NCBI RefSeq assembly: GCF_025698545.1
Contig: NC_068570.1
Location: 682,001-746,000, forward strand
Origin: Gossypium raimondii
Lineage: Eukaryota; Streptophyta; Magnoliopsida; Malvales; Malvaceae
Direction of reading: 5' to 3'
Length of the DNA stretch: 64,000 nt
The translations under genes were made by a program, and so were the position numbers. The stretch's first letter is position 1. Each line of letters begins with the position of its first letter. Below are positions 48,016 to 59,154 of this stretch, piece after piece. The notes under the pieces were generated by a model that was not told where the DNA came from, made no database searches, and saw only the letters and a list, made by a program, of their open reading frames with translations.

Positions 48016-48700
48016 AAACTAAAATTAACCAATTTTGAAAACTACAAAACTAGAAAGGATTAAAGTAGCATAATTTAACTAATTAGCTTCCTCTTTTTTT
48101 CACCATAATTTTCATTTCTCGCAACTTTGGTAACAAAACTAATAGCAAAATTTAACTAATTAACTTCATTTTCTTTTACAATAATTTTCATTTAACAAAT
48201 TCTTAGTTGTAACTTCGTACACTTTTCAATCATTAGAACCTAAATATCATTTTCATAATTAGTTAAAAAATATAATTTATCAAAACTATGAGTGGTTGCT
48301 GAGCTCGATTCTATACCAATAGGTCGACACCTTAAAATCGAAGAAGAAAGAAGTACCATCAGTTAAAGAACTTGAAAAGGACCTTTAATGGTAATTTTTG
48401 AGCTGGAACTAACGGTTGTCTTCCATTACAGCTGAGCAAGTGAGCTTTTATATTATAGATAAACACACAATATTCACGTTTGATTCATTAAATTCCAATC
48501 CCATTTTCTCAAATTTCCCAAATATTTTTCATATATTATATAATTCACAAGTAGCACCCCATTTATTTATTTACATTTTCCAGCTCATAACATCAAGAGC
48601 CTAAAAGAACTAGCAGAAGGGGTCCTTGATTTTTGTGTCTGGGTGATCACCAAGTGTTTGTTTTGTTGTCTAAGTCACTGTTGGTATAGAGAAGAGGAAG

Positions 48701-51700
48701 ATGAGCTTCAGGGATGATGCTGAAGATGGAAGAGGGGATCTAAGGAAGCCATTTCTACATACTGGAAGCTGGTATCGTATGGGTTCTAGGATGGGGTCTA
48801 GTATGTTAGGATCCTCTCAAGCTCTTCGTGATAAATCCATCTCTGTTGTAGCTTGTGTTTTGATTGTTGCTTTGGGTCCTATCCAATTTGGTTTCACTGT
48901 AAGTTTTACTCTCTCTCTTCTTTTTTTTTTTTTTCTTATTTAGCTTTGTGTTTGGTACCATTTGAATGAAGTTCTAAATTGGGTTTCATTTGTTTTTTTA
49001 GTCTGGTTACTCTTCTCCTACACAATCCGCAATCATCGAGGATCTTGGACTAACAGTCTCAGAGGTAATTTTTATCCTTTTTTATCCTCCCCCCCCCCCT
49101 TTTATTTAAATCTTGCTAATAAGTTCTATTTGTGGGATAGTTTTCTCTTTTTGGTTCTTTATCAAATGTGGGTGCCATGGTTGGAGCAATAGCCAGTGGT
49201 CAGATAGCCGAATGTATTGGACGAAAAGGGGTAATCAAATCACTGGTTTTCCTTCAAAGCTATGCTGCTCGGACTCTTCATTTTTGTTGAAGTATCCGTG
49301 TTAGATGCATTCCCGTTTCTGAGTAATATAACTTCAATGCGGGTAAAAATACCATGGAAGCACATGTGTCTGATTGCATTTTGCTCTCTCTACTAAAAAA
49401 TGGTTAAATTAGTCTTTGTACATTAAATCAAAGAGCAATTTGGTCAATTCTGTTAAAATTTTCATTCATTCCTACAGTTAAAAACCGGCATGACTAATAG
49501 AATAACCGAACAATGACATGTGGCATGCCATTGTACTTCATTTTGACATACAGGACCAGTTTTTAGTAGTAGAAATTGATGAAAATTTTAACAAAAGGAC
49601 CAATTTACTCTTTGATCTAACGTCTAGAGATTAATTTGCCAATTTTTTGTGTAAAGGGAGCAAAATGCTATCCAAGTCCTAGTATAATGGCCTCCATGGT
49701 ACATTTACCCTTCAAAGCATTGTTTTCTGTTTTAGATTTGGATTACTAAGTATAGTTTTTTATGTTCATTGCAGTCTTTAATGATTGCTGCAATTCCTAA
49801 TATAATTGGATGGCTTGCTATATCTTTTGCAAGAGTGAGTTCTGATGATAAAGTTAATATCACCCAAGCTTGATATAGCAACATTGGTATAAAATAACTT
49901 GATTGCATTTTGCAGGATTCATCTTTTCTTTACATGGGAAGGTTGTTGGAAGGTTTTGGTGTCGGAATAATCTCTTATACGGTAACGTGGAAAAATGTTC
50001 GGTTATTAAGATGGAATTTTTGTTCAAAAGGGTTTAAAGTGTATGAATTGTGTTTATTATGTATAGGTGCCTGTATATATAGCTGAGATAGCACCTCAGA
50101 ATTTGAGGGGCAGCTTGGGTTCAGTGAATCAGGTTGGCCTTGGCTCTGTTTACCATTAGCATTGTTAATGAATACTTTGTAGAAGGCTTTGATCACCTAT
50201 TAGGTTACTCAAAATATGCAATGTTGTAATGTTTAGCTATCTGTCACTCTCGGAATAATGCTGGCCTATCTACTTGGACTTTTTGTTGAGTGGAGGATAC
50301 TTGCAGTTTTAGGTAATCATTTTTTTAAAGTCATAATTGAATTTGATCATTTATTTCATTTTCTATCTAAATGGATTTCAAATTCAGAAAATGGTCTCAT
50401 ATTGCTTCATTTTAATATAACTTGGCTATCCACTTCTTTTGTTGCAATGATCAACTTTCTCCTCCACGTCACCGAGTGATGTATAAAGAATTTACCAGTA
50501 AAATCTATGAGATAGATTCATATTTGGACACTAATGTTGTCCTTTGGCAGGAATACTTCCTTGTACAATTTTGATACCTGGTCTATTTTTCATTCCAGAA
50601 TCTCCTCGATGGCTGGTAAGCTCAAGAATGAGGTCATAACTCGAGCATTCTTGCACAGATAGTTATATGATCACCTGATTTACATTTCCTTTCCTAATTC
50701 TAGGCAAAAATGGGTATGACAGAAGATTTTGAAACTTCTTTGCAAGTTCTCAGGGGTTTTGATGCTGATATTTCTATTGAAGTGAATGAAATCAAGGTAA
50801 TAATAATCAATTTAACGGTAAAAGTACCATGGAAGCCCTTGTACTAGGAGTCAAATTGCACTTTGCCCCCTCTACTAAAAAAATGAGCAAATTAGTCCCT
50901 ATATGTTAGATCAAAGAGTAAATTGGTCCTTCTATAAACAATTTCATCCATTTCTACCGTTAAAAACTAGTCTTTGTATGTCAACACGAACTACATGTGG
51001 CACATCACGTGTAACTGATTGGTTATTTAGTTACACCAAATAGAAATGGGTGAATCTTTTTTAAAAAATGACCAATTTGCTCTTTAATCTAACATACAGG
51101 GACTAATTTTCTCATTTTTTGAGTAAAGGGGGTAAAACGCAATTTGACTTCTACTACAAGGGCCTCCATGGTACTTTTACCGCAGTTTAACAGCTTTTTC
51201 TTCAATTGCGAACCTTCCAACATGGTCTGCCACTTGCATGTTTGCAAGTTCTTTGTTCAAAACTTAAGTCGCTTATTAACTTGACAGAGATCTGTAGCAT
51301 CAACCACTAGAAGAACTACGATTCGGTTTGCAGATCTCAAAGAAAGGAGATATTGGTTTCCATTGATGGTAAATTTTACTTGCAAATTACAAGCTTTATT
51401 CTTTTAACTTTCCACTCATCTCAATTGTCCTAGGTCTTGATAGCCTGATAAAGAGGAATCTAATTGGTTTCATTTGGATCTTTCAGGTTGGAATTGGATT
51501 ACTTATGCTGCAACAGCTTAGTGGCATTAATGGTGTTCTATTCTATTCCAGTACAATTTTTGAAGCTGCTGGTAAGCTCATATCCAAAGTTTGCTGATGC
51601 TTATGTTATGTTAAGCAATATTTATTAGTTTAACGTTCAAGTTCGAATTTCAAAGGCTTAACGAGTCGATTTAACTGTGACTTGAGCAGGAGTTAAATCA

Positions 51701-54052
51701 AGCAATGCAGCCACCTTTGGAGTTGGTGCCATTCAGGTATAGCTCGAATAAATGCCACAGCTTTTTTCTTCTCATTGGTTCACAACGACAACTTACCAGA
51801 AGTTATGCACACTTAGGTCATTGCTACTGCCGTAACTACATGGTTGGTGGACAAAGCTGGCCGCCGGCTTCTGCTTATAGTAAGTTCACTCTACTCTACT
51901 GACCATTCCGACACACCCCTGACCTATTTTGGTTAGGGCCGAAAACGTGCCTAAAGCGGAGTTAGGACCCAACACCAAAAAAGAGATCATTGTTTGCAAA
52001 TTTACTTTCAGGTCTCCTCTTTTGGAATGACTCTCAGCCTCCTAGTTGTAGCAGTATCATTCTTTCTAAAGGTAAACCAATGATATATATACATATGATT
52101 CAATTAGGTAAAAGTGCCATGAAGGCCCCTATATTAGGAGTCAATTTGTATTTTGCCCTCTCTACTCAAAAAATGAGCAAATTAGTCCCTGGAGGTTAGA
52201 TCAAAGAGCAAATTGATCCTTCTGTTAAAATTTCCATCCATTTCTACTATAAAATTTGGTCCCTGTACATAACCATGAGGTTCATGTGGCACACAACGTG
52301 TCACTATCTAGTTATTTTTAACAAAAAGGACCTATTTGCTTTTTTATTTAACGTACAAGGACCAATTTACTCATTTTTTGAGTAAAAGGGGCAAAATGCA
52401 ATCTGACTCCTAAAGTAGGGGCTTCCATGATACTTTTACCAATTCAATTATATTAAAGTTTATACTTCATTTTTTTTCAGTATTTTACCTAAATAATAAA
52501 CATTTTTTGAATTTTGGCAATTGATCCAGGATGTTGTATCTAGTGACTCTAGTGTCTATAGCATTATGGGAATCTTGTCAGTAGTTGGAGTTGTGGTATG
52601 TTTACTTTTCTTGTTTCTGATACTATGTTTATTGCTAGAATGGCAATTGTTTTAACTTAGTTCTTTCTTTCAGGCCATGGTGGTTACCTTCTCTCTTGGA
52701 ATGGGTGCCATTCCTTGGGTTATAATGTCAGAGGTATCAACATTTTACATTATTAGACATCATCTTTGATCGCCGTAAAGCTTTAAACATCATCTAGACA
52801 TGGCTTATACATAGTGGGATTTAAACCCAGAATAAACTACGCAGAACCCTCACATGACTAGACTTGAATCTAAGACGTCAAGTTCCTAGAACCTCAACCT
52901 TACCAACATGGTCAAGGTATTATTGGAAAGAGCTATAAACATCATTTAGACATGGCCCACACATAGTGGGACTTAAACCTAGAATAAACTGTAAGAGAAC
53001 TCTTACATGACAAGTGCACATAACGAGACTCGAACTTAAACCATCAAATTCCTAAAACCTTAACCTTACCAACATAGTCAAGGCATTATTTTTGGTGCAA
53101 TGCCTAAAATCATCCATAATCCCTCCTTAACCCTTAAATAGGAGAATAAAACACCTTTGAATGCATTCAGACCCACGTGCTCCTACACTGACAACAATGC
53201 CGATGCCAATTAAGTTAAGACTTAATTGGTATGGTCAAGGCATTATTACAAAGCTTTAAACATCATCTAGACATGACCTACCCATAGTAGAATTTAAACC
53301 CAGAATAAACTACTAAAAAACCCTCATATAGCAAGTGTACATGGCTAGAATCAAACCATCAAGTTTCCCAAACTTCAACCTTACCAACACAGTAAAGATG
53401 TTAGCTGATTTATTTAATTACTTGGATCCAATTTCAATCACATGACTGCTTATAATTGCTCTTTCGTTGAAATTTGCTGAATATAGTAAAAAAATCATTT
53501 TCAATCATTTATACTGCATTGCAGATTCTTCCAATAAACATCAAGGGTCTAGCTGGAAGCATAGCAACACTTTCCAACTGGTTCTTTGCTTGGGTGGTTA
53601 CAATGACTGCCAATTTGCTTTTGGATTGGAGCAGTGGAGGTACATCTCTCTCTTCTCTCACTCACACATGCACCCCCAACCTTTCAATTCTAACCCGAAT
53701 CCAAAAACATAGTTCGTCTCAACCCAATTTGACTATAAAACCTATAACCCAATCTAGCTCAAACCAATCTCAAAATGACCCAAACCTGAAATGATCAGAA
53801 TCTCAAATAACCAAAACTAAAAATGATCGAAACCCAAATTGACTCCATTCAGATTAACTCAACTCAAAACCAACCTGAGGCATTTTATTTATTGTTTTGG
53901 CTTTTCCCAGCTAACTCAACCTACATTCATCTTCAACAGGAACCTTTACAATTTACATGGTGGTGAGTGCTTTCACCATTGTATTTGTGACACTCTGGGT
54001 CCCTGAGACAAAGGGGAGAACACTTGAAGAAATCCAATGGTCTTTCAGATGA
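48701..54052 (+). CDS. ERDL6: ERD6-like 6 sugar transporter (vacuolar)
   Basis: Eighteen exons encode 488 residues, matching the 487 of Arabidopsis ERD6-like 6: 48701-48898, 49002-49064, 49141-49230, 49775-49834, 49916-49981, 50067-50132, 50237-50312, 50551-50615, 50704-50796, 51288-51368, 51487-51571, 51690-51736, 51817-51879, 52012-52071, 52530-52595, 52674-52733, 53525-53639, 53940-54052. All introns are GT-AG and the frame holds throughout. It is a 12-span major-facilitator monosaccharide porter. Landmarks are FGYSSPTQ-like [75 protein letters not shown] and [10 protein letters not shown]. The N-terminus ([19 protein letters not shown], then GSWYRMGSR) is specific to the ERDL4/ERDL6 group, known to export glucose from the vacuole. 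Introns 3, 9 and 14 each carry a Mutator-like MITE, and intron 16 carries tandem repeats. Confidence 0.96.
49341..49710. mobile_element. Mutator-like MITE in ERDL6 intron 3
   Basis: 370 bases from GGGTAAAAATACCATGGAAG to GGCCTCCATGGTACATTTACCC. The flanks TTCAATGCG and TTCAAAGCA match at seven of nine bases, as expected for an old 9-bp target duplication. Confidence 0.8.
50817..51181. mobile_element. Mutator-like MITE in ERDL6 intron 9
   Basis: 365 bases from GGTAAAAGTACCATGGAAGC to GGCCTCCATGGTACTTTTACC, the best preserved copy. The flanks TCAATTTAAC and GCAGTTTAAC agree at eight of ten bases. The arms are complementary over most of their length, so intron RNA containing it could fold into a long hairpin. 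Confidence 0.85.
52107..52440. mobile_element. Mutator-like MITE in ERDL6 intron 14
   Basis: 334 bases from GGTAAAAGTGCCATGAAGGC to GCTTCCATGATACTTTTACC. The flanks GATTCAATTA and AATTCAATTA agree at nine of ten bases, giving the clearest target duplication among the three copies in this gene. Confidence 0.85.
52770..53410 (+). repeat. Tandem repeats in ERDL6 intron 16
   Basis: Three units start near 52785, 52928 and 53250, each with AAACATCATCTAGACATG or a variant, ATAGTGGGA-TTAAACC, CAGAATAAACT and CTTACCAACA. Unit length is about 145-170 bases. Between units 2 and 3 lies a dispersed repeat at 53100-53230 also found near 6460, 8820 and 41910. Confidence 0.8.
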
Positions 54053-55319
54053 AACCAATCCTTTTCCTTGTTCCATATTTTTTGCATATAAGAAGCCCTG
54101 GTCCTGCAAATTTCCCATTGTTTTACAATATAGATGAAAAAAAAAACAGTTCTGTTTGCAAATATATATTCCTATATGTATTGTCTGGTTACTTGAGTGA
54201 TCAATTCATTTACTTTCTTTTAGCACATTGCACCTTAGTAAAGTGAGAACTATAGTTCGATATGACGAATCTGTACACTATTGAAGCTTTGGGGTAAAAA
54301 TGTTTTGGGAATTTAATGTAATGAGTGATAAAGGTAGACTCTTTTTGTCTAAAGATGGATTTGGATTTAATTTTTGAATTTTGATTTAATATGGAAAAAT
54401 AGGTCTCATTATCATTGAAAGATTTGGATAATGTTTGGGTTGAAATGTTAAAAGATAAAAATTTAATGAGTAAATTACATTCAATGTTACTAAATTATTA
54501 GTAAGTTTATGTTTTGGTCATTAAACTTCAAAACACTACAAAATGGTCACTAATTATTTGATAAGCTTTTTTGAAAGGGAAAAAAATAGGTGAAATTGTA
54601 AATTTGTCACCATAGGTGAATTTTGAAATTTGTTCTTTTATTTTATTTTAATTTATTTTTGCCCTTAAGCTTTGAGAATATGGGTAAATTTTCCATTCAA
54701 CTATTATGTGATTGCATTTTGTCATTAACCTTTGAATTTTATACAATTTTACCACTAAATTTGATTTGTTTAATTAAATTTTACCTCTCAATATTGATTT
54801 TGATTATTAACAAAATTTATGAGGAAAATATTATTTAAAATATTTTATTTTGATTTTTGATAATAAATTAATTTATAGGATATTAATAAATTGCCTTAGA
54901 ATTTTAGTGCAAGAAACACTTGAATTTAAAAAAAGTTTTTTTAAATGATTGTTATGTTATGTTACTTAATTTATTTTCTTAGCTATTAAAATAAAATATT
55001 TAAAATATTTTTAATTTAATTTTGTCTTCAAATTTTAAATTGAAATTGAATAGCAAAATTTCAAGAAAAACCAAACATTAGTACCAAAATTCAATAGAAT
55101 AAAAATAAAATGTAAAATTTAATATATAGTTAAAGTGTAGTGATAAATTTATCTTTAGTTCAAAAGTATAATAGTAAATATCAATTAATACAAAATATGG
55201 TGACGAATTTCAATTTTCACCTAAAGTATAGTGACAAATATTTTCATTAACTCAAAAAAAAAAACATCATATTCAAATATTAAATTATCTAAAAGAACAG
55301 ACCCTCTCGAACTCCCCAA

Positions 55320-55743
55320 AATTCGGCACGAGCAGTCACCCCTATATTCAGCATAAAACCTCCCATCCAATCTCCATTTTCATTTCGCAAGAGACCCCCC
55401 TGAAGCCATTCGAGAGCTACACCGAATTGCTCCATCAGTATTTAATAACAGTACCAGCAGGAGGTTTGTTCCACTGAACCCAACGTGGCCCTCAGACAAA
55501 TTTTGTTGCAACAAGGTTCGTAGCTCTGATAGTATCTCGTGACAAGTTTATGAAGATTGCTTAGATTTGATTAATGAAGAATAGACAGTGAAAATTCATC
55601 ACACTTTACGGTGAAGAAAACAAATGCGATGACTATTTAACCAACTTGGCACATGATGTACTTGTGGGGATGACATGCCTTAAGGAACCACCTCCGAATC
55701 TTCAACCCTACTCCGAGGGGATGCTTGTGGGAAAGGGGTAGTT
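55320..55743 (+). pseudogene. LINE RNase H fragment, decayed
   Basis: GC-richer than its surroundings. From about 55573 the frames, joined across one shift, read TVKIHHTLR then EENKCDDYLTNLAHDVLVGM and EPPPNLQPYSEG. This is the C-terminal end of the RNase H domain of plant non-LTR retrotransposon polyproteins, where the usual text is RE-N-CADYLANLGH with a later PPP. There are in-frame stops (near 55582) and a frame change, so it is not functional. The upstream 240 bases (55333-55570) are not identified. The first 13 bases, AATTCGGCACGAG, equal a cDNA cloning adapter (see findings). Confidence 0.65.
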
Positions 55744-56029
55744 ATAATATCTAAATTTGTACATAGTTATTGTATCAAAATTACAAATATATATATATAT
55801 ATATATGTTGTTACTCATTTATTATCGATACTATTTTTTAAGAGTTTAATTGAATTAGTGCTACACATCAATCGAGTCCCAATTCGTATATGAAATTATC
55901 AAAAACACGTTATTTATAGAAAACAACAAATATTATTTGAAGAAATTTTTATCTTTTTATATTTAATGCTTAAATTTTTTTAAAAATACATGCAGATGAT
56001 GGGATTTGAACCCAAAACATTATAATTTT

Positions 56030-56385
56030 AGAGATAAATATCAAATTAATACATGAACTTTAGTCCAATGTGCAATTTGATGCAATTATACTGATGAAAC
56101 TTGAATCATGGTCAATATGTATACACGAAACTTTGATTTTGATTCATTTGTACACATCTAAATAAATGAATATATACATTTATTTTCATATCGATTAATA
56201 CAATTGTTTGTGTATGTATATCAATGTAAAATAGTACTAATTTGATAATTTCGTTAGTCACTTGTGAAAATGTAATCAAATTAAAATTATATATATAAAA
56301 TTGCACAAAATCAAGATTAATGTATGATATTGCACATTACATCAAAGTTCATACGTAGTTTTGATATATATCCCTAATTTTTACT
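56030..56385. mobile_element. Tourist-like MITE relic
   Basis: The left AGATAAATATCAAATTAATACATGAACTTTAG and right CAAAGTTCATACGTAGTTTTGATATATATCCCT arms are complementary and related to the better copy at 59155-59538. It also contains AAATTGCACAAAATCAA-ATT like that copy. The termini are too drifted to give a target duplication. Confidence 0.6.
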
Positions 56386-58674
56386 ATCTCGACTTCATCA
56401 TATCAACCAAAGTCATATTTAATTTTATGTCAAATTTTTTATCACTCACATCATGAATGTGTCATAATCTAGTTATATATAAGAGTACATATTAAGAGAC
56501 GAAATCTATGGTGATTAATTAATGTATACATAATCATATAAAATTCTCAAATAGATATATACCCATTAGTCTTTTAAGCATTTTATGGCCAAATTGACGT
56601 CGAGTTAATTTGAGGTACCAAACTCAATTAGGAAATAGATTATAGTATATCCACTTTTACATCAATATAAAAATAATGTACTTTTACGTACTTTCGTAAT
56701 TTTTGAAAACTATAATTTAACAATCCAATTGTTGATTTATTAATATAAATGTATTTTTCATGCACATAAATTTTTGAATTAATCCGATAACTCTGTCATA
56801 TTATTTATATTAATATATATTGAACGATTAATTTTTTAGGTAAAACAAAATGTTAAAAAATTATTTTATACAAAACCTAACATACATGAATACAATTGAA
56901 ATATAACGATCGATTGTTAAAATATTATTCGTACAAAAATTACGAAGCATGTAAAATTATTTTAATTTTATACTAGTACAAGTAAATTCCTCCATATATA
57001 TATATTCATAAAGATAAAATACAACGGTATACAAGGAACTTTCCGTCATGTATCAATGCTATGAAACCGATGCATTTAACATAGTATATATACTAATGGG
57101 GCATTGACATTGTTGATTATGATGGAGGCTCTGGATCTTTTGTTACCTAACTTTGAGTTCACCATTCGTAATTATGATGTGTGGGTCTTTAATCCCAACA
57201 CGTGTATATTCTTTTATTTTCGATTCTTCACCTATTATACTTTTCATTGATTTAATCTTAAATTATAATTAATTGGATATATATTTATACTTATATTGTG
57301 TCTATGAAAATATTGTCTTTAGTGAAACCCTGAAGCACGTATATGGAAAAGAAGTACATGAAGGTACAACTTCAGCGAAGCCTCAGATTCCTCATCCTGC
57401 AAGAGAAACATATATACATAAATATATATATATCTATATCATTTTCTCAGCTTGTAAATGAGATATATATATATATGGATTCCTAAAAAGCATTATTTTA
57501 TGTTAGGGTTACCAATGGAGTAGAACGTGGACAAGATTACCATATTTATATGGATGTTGAGAATATTCATGTTGATAAATAGCAATGATATTAGGAACGG
57601 TTCAAATCATCGATTGAATAAAAATTAATAGTTTATAATTAAATATAAAGTAAATTATTATGAATTGATAAAAAATCGATAGTTGAATTAATTTATAATT
57701 TTTATAAATTTTTATTTAATGGTTCAACTTTAATGATCTGATCGGATCCACCATTGATATGATTTTGATCAACATTGATGGATGCTTATATTTATAGTTG
57801 GTACACTTTGATTTAGTTTCACCCAACTTCTTTCGCTAATGATTTTTCAGTTTAATATTAATATATATTAATAATTTATTCATGGATATGATTTCAGTAT
57901 ATATGATTTATTGAATTATGCATAATATGCATTATGAATATCTGGTTTTAATATTTATATACATACTAGAAAAATGTGTTATTACACCATAGAGTAAAAT
58001 TTTCAGTATATATGGTTTTAATATTTATAAAATTTTCTCAAGTCCGCTCATATTAAAAATGCTAAACCCGAGTCGACCATAATAATTTTGAGATTATTTT
58101 TATGTAAAAACAAATTTGTAAATATAATACATCAACTACACTAAAAATATAGAAATAAATGTTTCCCAACAAATTAAAAATATAAAAAAAAAGTATCGAG
58201 ATGTGATTTGAGTTTAGAAAATGAGCCTTATTTTTTGTCCAATATCATTTTTCGAGCCTATATTTTTGCTAAAACCCTCTCACTTTTCAAATAAGCCTTT
58301 AGGCTTAGGCAAGTGATCCAACCCATGATCAGGTCTACCACAAAGTTCGTAAAAATTAATATATATATTTATTTTTATTTTTAAAATGATAATAATATAT
58401 AAATGGCTTTATAACCACGTAGATTCTATTTTAATATTTGAATTTTTATATATTTCTTTATCGATTAAGTTGTTATTCAATTGACTAATGATATCGAATT
58501 CAATCAAAATAATACTTAAAATATTATAAAAAGCAAAATAACAATTTTAAAAATTGAGTAACAAAACATAAATAATAACAAAAAAAAAAGCATTTACCAT
58601 AACTATCCCATTTCATTAATTATTTCCATCTACTATTTTAAAAAAATCGTAAAATGGTTCGTATTTTACCAACC

Positions 58675-58941
58675 CTACCTTTGTACGCTATCCATGCAAT
58701 TATATCCTTTGCTACCTCCTCCTGGTTTCTTACCATAAGGGGGTAAAGGCACATTGCCAGACTCAATCTGCTTGATGTCTTCAACAAGATTGTAGTAATG
58801 CATCTTCACTTCCTCCACGGTTTTGCCCCCGACAGCGTTGGCCAGGTTCTGCCACCGGTCCGGACTTTCCTTGTTGTAAATTACCAAAGCATTTTCGAAC
58901 AACTTGTTTTGCTTTGGTGTCCAGGTCGAACTTGAACCCAT
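58675..58941 (-). CDS. RADIALIS-like SANT/MYB protein
   Basis: Single-exon frame of 88 residues on the minus strand. Residues 5-60 are one SANT/MYB-like domain: W7 and W30 with the conserved [29 protein letters not shown] and [14 protein letters not shown]. This matches RADIALIS and RADIALIS-like small MYB proteins, which lack an activation domain and compete for MYB-interacting partners in floral asymmetry, embryo and photomorphogenic development. After the domain comes [17 protein letters not shown], as in family members. Length is usual (80-100). A TATA box (minus strand TATATAAG at 59046-59039) lies about 100 bases upstream of the ATG. Neighbouring ERDL6 and NFD5-like genes favour the RL5/RL6 subgroup. 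Confidence 0.93.
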   Translation of the reverse strand: MGSSSTWTPKQNKLFENALVIYNKESPDRWQNLANAVGGKTVEEVKMHYYNLVEDIKQIESGNVPLPPYGKKPGGGSKGYNCMDSVQR

Positions 58942-59038
58942 TTTTGCTGACTCTCAAAAGTTTAAGAGAGAAAAAATAGAAAAGGGGATGAAATTTTTAG
59001 AGATGATTTTGTATGTCCAAAATAGAATGTTGGTGGCA

Positions 59039-59046
59039 CTTATATA
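59039..59046 (-). promoter_or_regulatory. TATA box of the RADIALIS-like gene
   Basis: On the minus strand the sequence reads CTATATAAGTGCC, ending about 100 bases before the start codon at 58941. The intervening leader is purine-rich. This supports the annotated ATG and single-exon structure. Confidence 0.65.
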
Positions 59047-59154
59047 GTGGAGAGAAAGGGAGAGAAAATGGATTAATTCTAGTTTTAGCCCCTCAAAATA
59101 TACTGAAATTTGAGATTTAATTTGATTTCATCTACTTTATATATATAGTATTAA

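Larger units (their letters stand above)
42905..48700. other. Long intergenic region without a gene
   Basis: Contents: (ATAC)n microsatellite at 43132-43263; GC-moderate stretch at 43430-43800 without a frame, possibly an LTR relic; ATGACTCGAAATAAC-type array near 44200-44320; a dispersed family with GAGCCTAAAAC and GGCTCGAC motifs at 44430-44890, also near 430-960 and 58190-58340; 110-base repeat at 46485-46600; fold-back relic at 46755-47125; repeats at 47365-48015. The last 250 bases are the probable promoter and leader of the sugar transporter gene. Confidence 0.5.
54053..58674. other. Intergenic region
   Basis: Contains the ERDL6 3' flank, the LINE remnant at 55320-55743, an old Tourist-like relic at 56030-56385, AT microsatellite patches (for example 55788-55806, 57421-57475) and a dispersed repeat near 58190-58340. 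A short frame around 57273-57461 has no homology I recognise. Otherwise AT-rich and featureless. Confidence 0.5.

Noticed and set aside
57273..57461. 62-codon frame containing KEVHEGTTSAKPQIPHPARE
   Set aside because: Considered as a peptide-hormone precursor, but no known motif, no clear signal peptide and an AT-microsatellite tail.
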